Shown: in pieces, positions 12,650 through 25,143 of the stretch | Numbering within the stretch: position 1 is the stretch's first letter | Layout of the letters: each line of letters starts with the position of its first letter | Assembly: GCF_036669915.1 (NCBI RefSeq) | Contig: NC_089319.1 | Location: forward strand, 3,019,082-3,083,081 | Length of the DNA stretch: 64,000 bases | From: Pocillopora verrucosa | Taxonomy: Eukaryota > Cnidaria > Anthozoa > Scleractinia > Pocilloporidae | Direction: 5' to 3' | Notes under the pieces: generated by a model | Databases searched by the model: none | Told to the model about the DNA's origin: nothing | The model's input: the letters and a program-made list of their open reading frames with translations, nothing else | Program-made: the position numbers and the translations under genes

Positions 12650-12790
12650 TCCTTTTAAATTGATCCAAATCCCGTCATACGTTAGCATATGGGAAAGTCC
12701 TAAAAATAGTTTATTATTGTTGATTTAAAATTTCGCTTTCAATGCCTTAATAATAATGTGTGAGTAAAAATGAAAACATATATGGAAACT
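12650..12790. repeat. Third partial copy of the intergenic spacer
   Basis: Sequence starting TTCCTTTTAAATTGATCCAA matches S1 near 5,310-5,450 and S2 near 16,370-16,500. It shows that the spacer once continued in front of copy C and was cut by rearrangement and repeat insertion. Confidence 0.7.
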
Positions 12791-13136
12791 ACGGTTAAGA
12801 ATATATGAAAGTCATATATTTAAACTGCGGATAAAGACGTGAATGAAAGTGATCCTCGCAGTGATGTGCACTACTTAGGCAGTAGTGAAAATAAGGCCTG
12901 AAAAAAATTTCAGGCCTGTACGGGATTTGAACCCATGACCTCTGCGATACCGGTGCAGCGCTCTACCAACTGAGCTAACAAGCCAAGTGGGAGCTGGTCA
13001 TGATGGTGGTTCTAAATAAACTCGTGAAGTGATGAATATACGGTTAAGAATATATGAAAGTCATATATTTGAACTGCGGATAAAGAAATGAATGAAAGTG
13101 ATCCTCGCAGTGATGTGCACTACTTAGGCAGTAGTG
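12791..13136 (-). mobile_element. tRNA-derived SINE flanked by 97-bp direct repeats
   Basis: A tRNA-like body (12912-12984, minus) sits between two 97-bp direct repeats (12791-12887 and 13040-13136) that differ at only a few positions. The whole is one full unit plus part of the next, with a period of 249 bp, as in a head-to-tail SINE dimer. Box A (TAGCTCAGTTGG) and box B (GGTTCAAATCC) of an RNA polymerase III promoter are intact. I recall similar units as frequent in coral genomes, but could not check this. Confidence 0.75.
12912..12984 (-). tRNA. tRNA-Thr(GGU)-like body of the SINE, probably not a functional tRNA
   Basis: The 72 bases plus discriminator fold as a cloverleaf: acceptor stem GGCTTGT pairs with ACAGGCC (one G-U), D arm GCTC/GAGC, anticodon arm CTGCA with loop CCGGTAT, and T arm around GGTTCAAATCC. 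The anticodon would be GGT (Thr), but position 33 is C instead of the universal U and the last anticodon-stem pair is mismatched. With the direct-repeat context this points to a SINE head, not a working tRNA gene. Confidence 0.5.
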
Positions 13137-13246
13137 CACCGGCATTTTGCAATGTTTTTGTTTTCCTCAGGTTCAAACACCACGAAGGTTAGCCTCTGTT
13201 CTATACACAGCCAATATAGCATAAACGAGTTATTTACAATGCTTAC

Positions 13247-13847
13247 CTCCATCAGTTGTCATGTCACAAAATACTTTTAAGGAACTTCCATTTTTCTCAG
13301 GGTCGATCCAGTACTCCCCGTCTCCTTGAGAGTCCCCAGCTTCCAAAATGTGCTTGCACGACAAAGCAGGATGACGGGAAGACCAGCCAGGTATAGCTGC
13401 GAATTTAAATATGTTTTATTTTTTAGTGTCATGGTTCAGGGTCAATTGCCAAATAATTTCGAATGTCCTTACGGGAATAACCAGGCTGATTGTAATATAA
13501 GTCTCTGGTAGCTGAAAAGGAAATGAGATTTGATCTTGATGGGTTTATTAATCTTCACACACCAGCTAAGACGCTGGAAAAAGGGGATAAAGCTATGCGC
13601 AAACTTGAACATGACTGTCTGCATTTATCTTCAGAAATGGGTTTTAAAAGGAGTCCCCAATTGAAAATTTCCACCACCCTCATTGCAATTAATAGTCATG
13701 TATTTCGTTTAACAACGTCTAAAGAAAGACTTTTCTAGAACAGTCTCACCACCTACGTGTTTCACAATGTTTTCCTTTGTATCCTGGATGACACTGGCCG
13801 CTTTTAGTTGTTTGTTTTCGCCCGCAAGAAACATCCATGCAGGAGGC
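13247..13847 (-). pseudogene. Copy C, two-exon fragment of the PAN/EGF/fibrinogen-like gene
   Basis: Only two exons of the family remain, both intact in length and phase: the EGF-like exon 13847-13757 (91 nt, with an extra Cys where copy B has Arg) and the fibrinogen-N-like exon 13396-13247 (150 nt, GWSSRHPALSC to TTDGG). Upstream, the intron matches copy B up to about 14,190 and then joins the duplicated spacer, so the signal-peptide and PAN exons are deleted. Downstream, the intron meets a SINE-type repeat at about 13,136 and no C-terminal exon follows. Without start or end exons this is a gene relic, though its open exons could be donors for gene conversion. Confidence 0.8.
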
Positions 13848-14234
13848 CTGAGCCTGATTAGTAAAACAGAAAGGTGAACTTTTTGCTTCCCGTTCGATCG
13901 TTCTTCAGAGTAAACAAAGCTTTTTTTCTCGTTTTCAGTATTCAGACGCTCAATGTGCGTTTTCAAAAAGGACATTTGACGTTACCCTCACACTCCTAAC
14001 AACACCCAGAACACTCTATACAAGCAGGAAGGAAACCTTTTGATTCGCAGGTTGTTGCAAAACGGGAATTGCAAAATGATGAAGATAGTTAAGACTCGCT
14101 TGGAGAAACGTTTGCCCGAGATTTTTAACTGTCTGGTGTTCTGTTTACGAAGTGAACGCCTACTTGTAAGCCAATAACAATTGATTTAGCTCTCAAGAAC
14201 TAAAACTGTTCTCGGCTTCGCCTCGAGCAACTCT

Positions 14235-17200
14235 TACGCTTTTCTCGGGAATGCATCTGTTTAATCATAATTAACAAATAGAGAAGCCTTGACTGTGCTC
14301 TCTTATGTTGTAGATCGCGCAGCGGCCGAAGCAAAAAAGAAGTAGGGAGAAAGAATCCTTAAAATTCCCCACACGTTATTTTCAATTTCCAAAAGTAGGG
14401 AGAAAGACTCCTTAAAATTTCCCACACACTACTTTCAATTTTCAAAAGTAGAGAGAAAGAATCCTTAAAACTTCCCTTCCCACACATTAATTTCAATTTT
14501 CAAAACAAAATTTATTGCCAAAACGAACAACAGTGTCGTTAGCATGCTCGGTGCTGTCATAAAGCACGCTACAATAAGCCAATAGGAATCCTTGTTATAA
14601 TGGTCCAAATAATCAGATTGGTTGACAAGACTAAAGCTGTCAAAAATGTCAAACCATCCCAGTTCACAACCATCAAAGTTCACAATCTACAATAGTTTAC
14701 AAACTCAAATAGTTGGGCAGGTCGAATTTACCACTTCTGCCTGAAGTTTTTCTCTATTGTTAGTCTGAAGTTAGTCTCTAATGCAGAAACTGAAACTGAA
14801 ATGTTCAATAAAATCCGGCCAAGTTGTGGCTCATAAAAATACGTAAGCTTTTTTCCATAGCAATCAGAGAACAAACTGCTCAAGGCGTGTGTTTTATGAA
14901 TTAACGATAGCCAAATTCACAGCAACATGAAGATTGCTTGGAATGACAGCGCCGTCAAACTCGGCTGCTGTGACTGCTGTGGCTGCTGTGGCTACCCACT
15001 CAATGCATCGGAAAGGATATCAGAGCAAGCTCTTAGTTGTTTACTCGAAGGGCGGGCGATGTAATTTCTGTGGCTTTCTTCACTACGATTACCGGAGATC
15101 GTCATGATGGTCTAGCCGCGATGGACCTCAGCATGATCGCAGTCGCTCTGGCACCTTCATGATTAGTATGAAATTTAACAGTTGTGCCAGTCTGGCTATG
15201 TTTTTCATCATTCCTGTTTTGTTCTGTTTTTTTTTTTTTAACGCGAAACTTTATATACTATACGAGTGTTAACTGGGATGGATTTTTATTACCGTACATA
15301 GGCTTGCAATCTAACTGAGTAAGAAAACCTTCAAAACTCGGTCTGTTCATTTTTGTCTCTGCTTGCGTTGTAATAACGTAAATGACGGCGTTTGGCATGT
15401 TTACAAACCTTTGTTTGGTTCTTCGGTTGCTACTTGCCGGCTCGTTTGTTCCGAAATTTCACTTTCAATTAACGAAAACAAGCAAGTGAGAAGTCCGAGA
15501 AATGGTCGGACATAATGCAATTTGGCAGATGGCGTGACAGCTTTAGCTCAGCTCTGTACTCTGGAAGAGCACGTTATTTCAACCAATGACAACACGCTCT
15601 TTTCCAGTTAATTTTTTTAGTCTTTTTTAGTGCTTTTGAGGGCTTGTTTTCCTCTCTTTTTTAGAAAAAGCGTTTGTTTTCTTTTTTTCATAAAACAAAA
15701 TTGCGATCCTAGTTATGTTTGTTTTTCTTTTTTGAAGGAGTTAGCAAACTTCTCAAAATATTCACATTTCGAAAGCAACCTTAATGGTTGGAATCGTCCA
15801 AAGTATTTGATTGGCTAATGAGAGAACAGTTGTCAATCACAAAGTGAACCTTACCCATCATGTCAATTCCAATTGGCTTTTGGAGTAGAGACCCATCAAG
15901 TTCGTTTTATAATTGAATTAAAAAATTAACAAAACTTCATTTCTCTTGTCCGGTGGCATGGAATCCAGCCAAGTTGTGGCTCACGAAAACGTACACTTTT
16001 TTGGTAAACAATTACGAAACAAAAGGCTAAAAACTTGCGGATGGGAAATGCAGCAAGATTGACCGAACTTGCGACAAGTGGGAAGATCTGAAAGCTGCCT
16101 TTCTGATTGGAGGAAATGTTAGAGCGACCTTTCAGTTGATAAGTCGTTAAAAATTCAACTTGACGACATACCAATATAATCCATAATCCAATATATCATT
16201 ATGTATGATATATTGGCTTATTTGTTGTAGGTTCAAACACCCGTGAAAACATGCATTTCGAAGTAGAAAATGTCGGGAGAATCTTGTGCTCTTGGACAAA
16301 GGTACCCTACCTCACAGCCATTGTTCTAGTGTAGTGACGATAGAAACAATAAGCATCAAAGTACACAATTCATTTTTGAATTGATCCAAATCCCGCCATA
16401 CGTTAGCATGTGGGGAAGTCCTAAAAATAGTTCATTATTGTTGATTTAAACTTCCGCTTTCAATGCCATAATAATAATGTGTGAGTAAAAATGAAAACAA
16501 AAATGGAAACTGTCAGCTAAGTTTCGTGTTTATTCCCAAGTCTAAGGATCCGCTTTCAGAGGAAAAAATTAACAAACAAAGTTGAAAATATATATCAACA
16601 AGATAAACTCATCCCTCTAGATGGAGATAACTATGAATGAACTGAATAGTTGGTTTCATGATCACAAGGCTAAAAAAGTTTTATACACAGTACTTCAATC
16701 TGTTGAGCTTAAATTTACTTCGGAAAATGGCAACTGCACCAAGTGCTCTAAATTCCAGCTCCTTTCCACTCATGTCTACCTAATGTTTCTTGCTTTTTCA
16801 ATACTTCATTGTGCACTTCTTGGCTTTAATTTATCTGAAAATCCGCGATGAACAGCAACATTTTCTACGAGACATGTAGGAATACACCTATTTACAATAA
16901 AAAAAAGATTGAATGATCTTTTCAGGACTCGCATGGAAGGGTAATTTGACTGATAAATTGTTATTTAATACTAACAATGAAACGCTTCAACCCTGATTGG
17001 TCAATGATCGATACAAAATGTGTTATAGTATGCCGACTTATTGTTATAATGGCAAAACCAACATAAAGTACACGCATATAAAGTACACGCCCCTGACAAC
17101 TTGAGTGACGTGCTTCAGGTGTGTATTGCGATTCTTCCTATCCATAATAACACAAAAAAGTTGAGAAATAATGTCTAAGATATGCAGAAAATACCAATTC

Positions 17201-17350
17201 CCAAGAGAGGCCCGATGGTTGCCTTCAGATACGCTGTTACTAAGATATTACATTAAAGTTTTGTTTTGTCAAGTTGTTAAGATGATGAGTTGATTCAAAG
17301 ATCTTTAAAATTAACTCGTTCATCAGAAGATGACTTGTACATTAGATTTG
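14235..17350. repeat. Duplicated intergenic spacer S2
   Basis: Second copy of the spacer described at 3030-6320. It lacks the 303-bp insertion and carries its own tandem reiteration of a motif around AGAGAGAAAGAATCCTTAAA near 14,340-14,470. Both copies keep a small minus-strand transmembrane reading frame. Confidence 0.8.
14465..14677 (-). other. Possible transmembrane-protein exon in spacer S2 (paralogue of 3221-3430)
   Basis: Same frame as 3221-3430: the first 40 or so residues are nearly identical and the hydrophobic segment carries several conservative substitutions. The end differs (FVLKIEINVWEGKF) and lacks the GTAATG donor-like site. No partner exon was recognised. Confidence 0.28.
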
Positions 17351-17505
17351 AGAAGGTCACCAATTACGGATAAAGAACGGATTTTCGACAGGCGCAAAAA
17401 TCTTAAGCTAACAGTTCGAGATGCTCTAATCTTAATGTATCTTCGTTTGCTCCTTCAACGCCAGTTACGGGGTTTCCACTAAAGAGTCGCAAAGCGTTGC
17501 ATTAA

Positions 17506-20500
17506 TTAACGGACATAAATCTTCCAAAAGTCGCCGCGCGTCAAATTGTTCCGATAGTCATCACATTCCCATCTGCCATGGCCTGGCCACGTGGCCCAAT
17601 GATGGTAATATGCAATGAATGCTGAGTATATATACAGCTCCTTATTCCCTTCATGTCCCCATTTTCCAACATGAAACACGCCGTTTTCCTTCCCCCATTC
17701 AACGCATTTACTTGCAAGGACTGAGTTGTCTCCCTTAAGTTTCTCAAATGAGCCACAGGCTTTGGGAAAAACGTCGGTATCACCGCCGAAAAACCCGACT
17801 ACAGCTTCACCAGAGCTGTTCGCAGCCGTTTTGACATGAAACGTTCGTCCATGTTGCCGTTTACGGCAGTGGAATCTCAGCTGAGTGAAAGACATGCGGG
17901 ATCTCAGCTCTCGCATACCGTCAGGAGAGAGAACCATTCTGTTGCTGCTGTAGCGACTGACTCCTGCATATGTCTCTTCAATATTCAAATTGGTGGGGGG
18001 CACAGTTCCTCCAGCAATAACGTTATAGATTAGGAGCCAGCCTCCTGCCAAATATTAAAAAAAAAATGTGAACCGCGTTTCTTCGGAGACCGGAAACAGC
18101 TCTTCCACGACTCACTGTTGTTTTCACAGTAAAAAATGGGCTACTTCTAGGTATGTCTTTGCGCCACGGCGCAAAGGCACGGTCTCTCCCTCCACCTACC
18201 GGCCTTATCGATTTAAAGAAGAAAAGATAGTAGAATGGTTTTGTTCGCTTGTTATAACCTCAACGGCTCCAGATTGAAACCATGCTTTAACCACAAACTG
18301 GAGTTTTTCGCTGTTTTTCAGCTCCTGCTACTCTGAAGGAGTCTTAAAAAAATCCTGCTGGTTTGGTTCCAGCCTTTTGGAACTTTCACTTGAAATGCAG
18401 GCCACGCCTTAAACTCCTACCCTAAAACAGACGTTTTTGTTTGTCTTCTTTTGTCTGTAGCATTCTTTCAATGTTTTTTCTGTATTTAATCATTTTTCAG
18501 TATGTTTTGGTTTTTTTTTTATTCCTTCTCAGGTTTAAATACCACAAGTGTTTACCTCTGCAGCCTTGCTGTTCAATACACAGTCAAAATTGCGGAAAAG
18601 AGTTATTTGCAGTGCTTACCTCCATCAGTTGTCATGTCACAAAATACTTTTAAAGAACTTCCATTTTTCTCAGGGTCGATCCAGTACTCTCCGTCTCCTT
18701 TTGAGTCTCCAGCTTCCAAAATCTGCTTGCAGGACAGAGCAGGATGACGGGAAGACCAGCCAGGTACAGCTGCGAATTTAAATATGTGTTTATTTTTTAG
18801 TGTCATGGTTCAGGATCAATTGCCAAATAATTTGGCTTTGTAGAATAGTTGGGCTATGTTTTTATCCATATGGACCATCTTGGTCGCGGATGGCTGTTCT
18901 TGGTCAGCAGAGTAATATAGACATGGAGGATGTGAGATATTTAGGACCATTTACTTATGCAGTCAAACGTAAATTTCTTCTTGGTGTAGCTGTACCGAAT
19001 GAGATGTGAATCACGACACACCCGTGTATGTGTTTCTGTCTGTTTCTGTTTTTTCACTCGCAGGTACAATAAAAAACTTGCATGGTAAGGGCTTATGGAA
19101 GTTGAAAACATGGAGTGTTTCTCACGTGTTAGGCAGCCTTTCCCTTTGCGTCCTGGATGACAATGGCCGGAGTTTTTCGCTGCTTTCTCATCGTGAAAAA
19201 CTTCAATGCAGGAAATCTACGTTGAAAAAGATTCGGAACATATTATACCGGTCAAATCTAATTATTAAACGTCTCTAAATATTTGGTGAACAGTTTTAAA
19301 AATTTTTTTCAAGTTTTTCGAAGTTTTTATGTATTTTGATGGCGTTTTTATGTTCAAATAATCAAATATTGCAGTCATGGTTGCAGATTCTAACAGTTAA
19401 TTCCGATTCATTTCTCCTTCAAGTTCAAAGCAACTAAATTATTTGAAAAGGAAATTTTGCACATTTCTCAGGAACCGAAGTATTTTTACTTCTTAGTTTC
19501 AATTGAATTGTATTTTTTGGTAAACTTGCCGATCATAAATAACTGAGAAACTCTTTTTAAAAATCAGAAGATAGATGGAAGCAATGAGACAGAGAACTTC
19601 AATAAACTTTGTTCAAACTTAACTCTTAGTGGACTTTGCAACGACAGGAATTAAGTTCCAATAAGCACCAATGATAAATCGATAAGCACGGAAAGTATAT
19701 AGAAGAAATTCCATCTAACCAGTTTCATTGTTTAATTGCAAAAATAATTCGTCGATTCATTTCCTCGCTCGAAATAAATATCGATGACAAGGTAAGCACT
19801 AAACCCGAAGGAATCGTATTTTGTCATTCGAACTTTGTTGAAAAAGTTAAAAAAAAAAAAAACAAACAAACAAAAATATATATTTCCCATCGTATTTTGC
19901 CATTCGAACTTTGTTGAAAGAGCTAAAAATACAAAAATATATTTAGTTTCAGTAATCAAAGAGCGAAAACGCGACTTCGTGAAACGGGAGTTGTCAAGAT
20001 CGCCGATTAATGAATTTAAGTATGAACCAAGAAAACGTAATTTAAAGGAATTCACGCAAACAACTGAACTTACCTGCAACAAATCGTAGTACGTAGATCC
20101 TCTCTTCCTTTTAAAATCAGCTGCTTTCATCAGTCGAGTTTTGTTGTTCAGCTCACAAATAACATCGTTTTCCTCCGGGTAAACGTTACACGATTTACAG
20201 CGGCTTTCCTTCTCAATACATTTCTCCTGGCATTCAAATTCGTTTTTAACAACACTCTTTTCCATGACATTACCAACAAGAATATGATCTAGAAGTTATG
20301 AGTACATGAAAATCTCTTAAGAACTGGTGAATATCGCTACTGTTCTGTTTATGATTGTCTTACAAATGCAAATCGAAAGAAAAGGAATTCATTTTCTACG
20401 GGTTTTCTTTTTTTTCACTTACCAACTTGGGTTTCGAAGACGCGTCCGCATAAGTCAGAGTTTGCCATCACAGATAAAATCAGGCAGGAGATGATAAGAA

Positions 20501-20537
20501 TTGTAAAGGCCAACTGAATCGGACTTGTATTAGCCAT
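17506..20537 (-). CDS. Copy D: intact secreted PAN/EGF/fibrinogen-like protein, 369 aa
   Basis: Five exons on the minus strand, all with GT-AG sites and consistent phase: 20537-20423, 20288-20074, 19216-19126, 18769-18620, 18044-17506. The predicted protein has a signal peptide (MANTSPIQLAF..., cleavage near residue 25), a PAN/apple-like domain about 30-110 (Cys-rich, CELNNKTR), a short three-Cys EGF-like module 111-140 (GHCHPGRKGKGC), a fibrinogen-N-like segment 141-192 (GEYWIDPEKNG, CDMTTDGGGW across the exon 4/5 join) and a C-terminal domain 193-369 with four Cys (QLRFHC, ACGSF, KCVEWG, ECDD). The start is the ATG that opens the signal peptide; a longer frame upstream adds no recognised sequence. 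Families of this layout are common in corals; adhesion, lectin-like or matrix roles are plausible but not shown by the sequence. It is the only complete copy in the array and the most divergent in exons 1-3. Confidence 0.85.
19815..19960. repeat. Degenerate tandem duplication, period 76 bp, in intron 2 of copy D
   Basis: CGTATTTTGYCATTCGAAC followed by TTTGTTGAAA occurs at 19815 and again at 19891, each followed by an A-rich stretch. It lies between the PAN and EGF exons and should be spliced out. Confidence 0.55.
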
Positions 20538-22081
20538 TGACTGATAAAGGCTTCCCTTGAACTCTTGTCGTAACTGAATCAAAACTCTTTCAACGGCAGC
20601 TTTTACAAAAGAGAGATTTCGATGTTTTGTACAGAGGGGCGGTGGTTGCACCGAAAGAAATTATATTTTGCGTATGAACTCTGCCTTTTGAATTCTTTCC
20701 GCAACCTTGTATTGTTTTAAGTTGGTTTTCTCACAATTGATAAAATAAACAAAGCTTCCTAATAATTTACGTACTGCATTATAGTTTTATAGTTTAAATC
20801 CCAAGGGGAAAATAAGCTCAAAGTAAACTACAATGAAACTGAAAGAAACCGAAAAAAACTTTTTAAAAAATTTGTTTCTCATCGACATCAACCACTTGAC
20901 GCAAACAAAAGAGATTCAATCTCCCACCAGGAATTTTTTTTAAAATATTTTTGTGCATAATTGTCAGTGTTGTGTTTTTTCTTAAACCCTCATAACAATT
21001 TCATAGTAATTTTTGTTTTCTTACAATCATCGTCAAGACTAGCCAGGCGAGGGGGCTATGAATATAACTCCCAACACCTGCTTTTAGTGATAATAACATA
21101 CATTTCCTTTCCCATATTTCATAGTACACTAAAAAAATTGATTTTCTTTTGGTTTCCTCTCAAACGTCATTCCATGAAGACGAGTGTGATTACTCTTATC
21201 TTCATTTATCAATCCGCAATTACATTCACAGTCGTTCAAACCTCATTCCGTTGATCCTTAGATCCTCAGATGTTGTCAAAGCTGTAAAAAGGAAATTTTT
21301 CCTCATCGCAATCACTATTCAGTTTCAGTGATAAATAATTCAATATTGATATGAATAAAATTTGAAAACATTCGGGAAATTGTATCTTCATTATTTTAAT
21401 CAGTTGGAATTTTTAACCTTGCTTTGTGTCATGACATTGGAACTGAATCTATTTTAAAATATTCTCACTGATTTCCCCGGCCTTATCAGCCTGATGTGTT
21501 TTGAATACTGCTGATGATAGCAAATCATTATTTTTAATTATTTACGGATTTTATTCCAGTGCTCTTTGTTTAAGTTTATGTATCAATCTACAGCATTACC
21601 TCTCAGTCTGGGTTCCTTTTCAATTTTCCAAGAGTTGATAATATTCATATTTTTTCTTCTTAATTTGATTGGATGACAAAACTCGATAGCGGAACGACTC
21701 TCTACAGCAGAGATTTGCACTTTAAGGCCAAATGAACTTGCTGATACAATGGAGTACGTCAAGATATTGAATAAAGTTACCCAAAAGATTTACAAGTTAC
21801 AGTCTTTAGTGCCTGCAGAAAATCGTAATGTCCAACTTTCAATACCCGCAGAAGATTGCAATGTCTGACATACAGTACCCGCTGAACATTGCCAACTTTA
21901 AGAACTTGCTTCTGAATTAACGTAACGAAGTCTTCCTTTAATCGACAATATTTTGAAAGATAATGTACTATTTACCATGTGGCAAGGTTGTAAACTTCTC
22001 ACATCGTAGTTTTGAATGCTAGCGTCTCAAAAGTAAATAGAAAATGTTCTAGAATGCAGAAGTGACAAAGTTGCAAAGTTA
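20538..22081. other. Intergenic region between copies D and E
   Basis: No gene recognised. It contains the presumed promoter of copy D just above 20,538, and near 21,811-21,905 three degenerate units of about 34 bp containing variants of CCCGCAGAAGATTGCAATGT. The last 80 bases before 22,081 match the region downstream of copy B, so the homology extends past the stop codon. Confidence 0.5.
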
Positions 22082-23327
22082 TCAACGGACATAGATTCTC
22101 CAGAAGTCACCAGATGCAGCAATTTTCTCCAAAGTATTATCACATTGCCATGTGTTAGAACCTAGCCAAGTGATCCAGTGATAGCTACCCACAATGAATG
22201 CTGAGTATACAGACAGCTCCTTCTGCCCTTCATGTCCCCATTTTCAAACACGATACGCGCCCTTTTTCATCCCCCATTCTACGCATCTACTCGCGAGGAC
22301 TGAGTTGTCTCCCTCAAGTTTCTCAAATGAACCACAAGCTTTGGGAAAAACGTCGGTATCACCGCCAAAAAAGCGACTACAGCTTCACTAGAGGCGTTAG
22401 CGGCTGTTTTGACGTGGAAAGTTCGTCCAGGTTGCTGTTTACGGCAGTGGAATCTCAGCTGATTGAAAGGTAAGATTGTTCTCAGTTCTCGCATACCGTC
22501 AGGTGAAAGAACCAGCTTGTTGTTGTAGTAACGATTGATTCCCCTGTATGACTTCTTAACATCCAAACTGGTCGGGGTAGACGACTTATTTATCACAATG
22601 TTATATATCAGAAGCCAACCTCCTAGCGATAGAAAAGAAAGAAAATATTTTAAAAAGATGTAGATAAAATGGCAGGATTCCTCCTTTTTCTAAAACTATA
22701 TAAATTGTATTCCCAGCGCGCAGTGGTTATAACATTAAAATCTTCTACAAGTACACCATATCGTCACGGCAACCATGGCGACTGAGGATATCATCTGAGC
22801 CTCTTTAATTTTTTTTGTGGGCCTTTTGTAATTTCTAGACAACACCGAAGACAAATTAAACCTTTTTAATACATGGAAAAGAGATAATAAGGCGACGACT
22901 TGTTTTATTTTTTTTTCGAAAGTTGAAGGACCCATGATCTGCTTCCTAAGCACTTATCTGTTTTATTTATCTTTTATACCTAACAAATAAAATTATATTT
23001 CTAACCCCTGATTTGAGTCTGATTTAGTATTGCACTGGTTACTTAGGGTTCACTAACTCTTTTTCACACAAAAACAAATCATAATCACTTGTGCCTCATT
23101 TACACAAGGAACATTTATTTCTTCAACTTCACGGAGAAAAATTTTAATTATATTCGAAATGTTATTTCACCACTTACCTCCATCAGTTGTCATATCACAA
23201 TATACCTTTAAAGGGTTTCCATTCCGTTCAAGGTCGATCCAGTACTCCCCGTTCCCTTTAGATCTTCCAATTTCCCGTATGTGCTTGCAAGATTGAGCAG
23301 GATAACTGGAATGCCAGCCAAGAACAG
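22082..23327 (-). pseudogene. Copy E, 5'-truncated and frameshifted PAN/EGF/fibrinogen-like gene
   Basis: Two exons are recognisable: the fibrinogen-N-like exon 23327-23178 (150 nt, open, CDMTTDGG at its end, strong GTAAGT donor) and the C-terminal exon 22622-22082. The latter has two lesions. A one-base deletion in a T run near 22,365-22,372 shifts the frame just before the segment that reads GDTDVFPKACGSF in copy D. Further on, the GGA of KWG-preceding VGK is replaced by TGA near 22,253-22,255. Past both, the frame ends normally in GDFWRIYVR. No EGF, PAN or signal-peptide exon was found up to 24,850. Confidence 0.8.
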
Positions 23328-24851
23328 CTGAAAATGAAAAAGGTTGTATTCTATCTGAGAAGAAGACGAAAAAGATTCTCCTCAATTGGCAAATGAATAA
23401 AGGGGGTAAGAGCGATTGGCTAACGCTCAAAACTTCAGTTTTTAAACTCTTTACAGTGGCCAATTTACATTATCAACTCAGTTGATGATACTAAATAACC
23501 TTCTTCTACTGTGGAAAAACGGCCGGGTGTTACGATCCAAGGGTTTTTACCATCTTAAATAAACGAAATATGACATATCCAATGGGAACTTGGTTGTTGA
23601 AGTAGTGTGGAGTTAACGCGTGAAACGCTATAAAATTTCTGTTACATAATTCGCTTTTCTTGGAGTCACTATGATATAACAGTTCAAAAATGATATCGTT
23701 CATTCTTTGATCCTGCCTCAGGTCAAAAACCAAGCGTACTCACGCGCGAGACATCCTCCATAGTAGGACCTGTCGTTTTTCGTCGTAATAACGTAGTGGA
23801 AGCTAGGACTGTAGGAGATCTGTGCAGTTAGAATTGCATTAATCCTTTTTCAACATGCAAACTCAAGAGTTCTTACATTTGACGCTGTTGTCAGTCATGT
23901 CACTGACTTTCCAGGAAGTCAGGTGCTTTTGATGCACTTTGTTTGGCTTTTAGATGTCTGCCATCGTATGATCGGAGCGTGGTATTAAACAGCGCGAAAC
24001 AACATAATCTCGCACAAAAGGAAAAAGACAGAAACTGCACAAACAAAACAAAAAATTTATAACAAATACTGTTCATCCAAAATTTCTTAAACTAAGGTTT
24101 ATAATTTCAATTGGTTTTTTTTCTTTCTTTCAAAAGCAAAGCTCGTATCCCTGTAACACCAGCAAGCACAATATTTGTCATTAAGTTTTGGATGATTGAC
24201 AAAATAAACCATAGGTCAATCAATGAGTTACTTTTGATTAAGTTCCTTGAGGCTGCTGTCTAAGAGGAAGCAACTGAAATATCTTGTTTTATTTCTTCGG
24301 GTCATACTGCAGCACGTAGATCATAAGTTATGACCATTGGGTCATAACTGGTTGGTTTTAGACGGATCGAGTTAGAACAGAAATTCTAATCCAGCCTTAT
24401 TTAAAAGCGAGTTTTAAACAGAAGAAAACTATTTTCCCTTATTAAATAGCACAGGAAATTTGTCAACGGTACTTAGCTCAAACCTTATTAAATTTCTTGG
24501 AAAGACGAATTTGCAAACCCACGCATTGTGGATTATGAAAAAGGCCGATGCCATTTGTGGGGTTGAAAAATACAGTGGATTGCGAATCGACTGAAAATCA
24601 CCGTCTAATTTTTTTAATTGGTCAATTTAGTGGTTCAGATCGTGTGTACCTTTGTAGATATTCGGACTGTCTTGCTCACTTTGTTGGCCTCTCTTAGACT
24701 TCGCTACTTTTTAGTTTGGCATTTGTAAAAAGTTAGAACCACTGAACAAAAACAAAATGAAAATTTCCTTATATCTTTCGTCGCTCTTTAAACTTTGAAG
24801 GAAGTTATGACGAGCCGAGAGGTGGGATTCAGTTATTTTTTTAATCCGCAG
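23328..24851. other. Sequence between copy E and GPCR exon 2
   Basis: Searched on both strands for missing 5' exons of copy E (EGF, PAN, signal peptide) without success. No gene, tRNA or clear repeat seen. Confidence 0.4.
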
Positions 24852-25143
24852 GAACCCCATCCGTTATTTACTGGTTAACTTAGCTGTTGCAGACTTCATG
24901 TACGCTGCATTTATTGCTCCGAGCTCCCACCCTGACGGATTTATTGGCTCAGGTTTATACCAATTTCTTACCGACTGCAATGTTGCATGGATGGGAGCCA
25001 TATCCTCGATTGTAACTTTGGTTATTATCTCCATTGAGAGGCATTATGCAACTCTTTCTTCATTTGATAACAAAGGGAAATTTAGCGAGCGTAAACTGAA
25101 GGTATAATCTCAGTAATCATCATTTCAATTGATCAAGAGGTTG

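Noticed and set aside
16621-16851. Plus-strand frame of 76 codons with a hydrophobic end in spacer S2
   Set aside because: The paralogous place in spacer S1 (5575-5800) is frameshifted by a one-base deletion, and no exon context exists.
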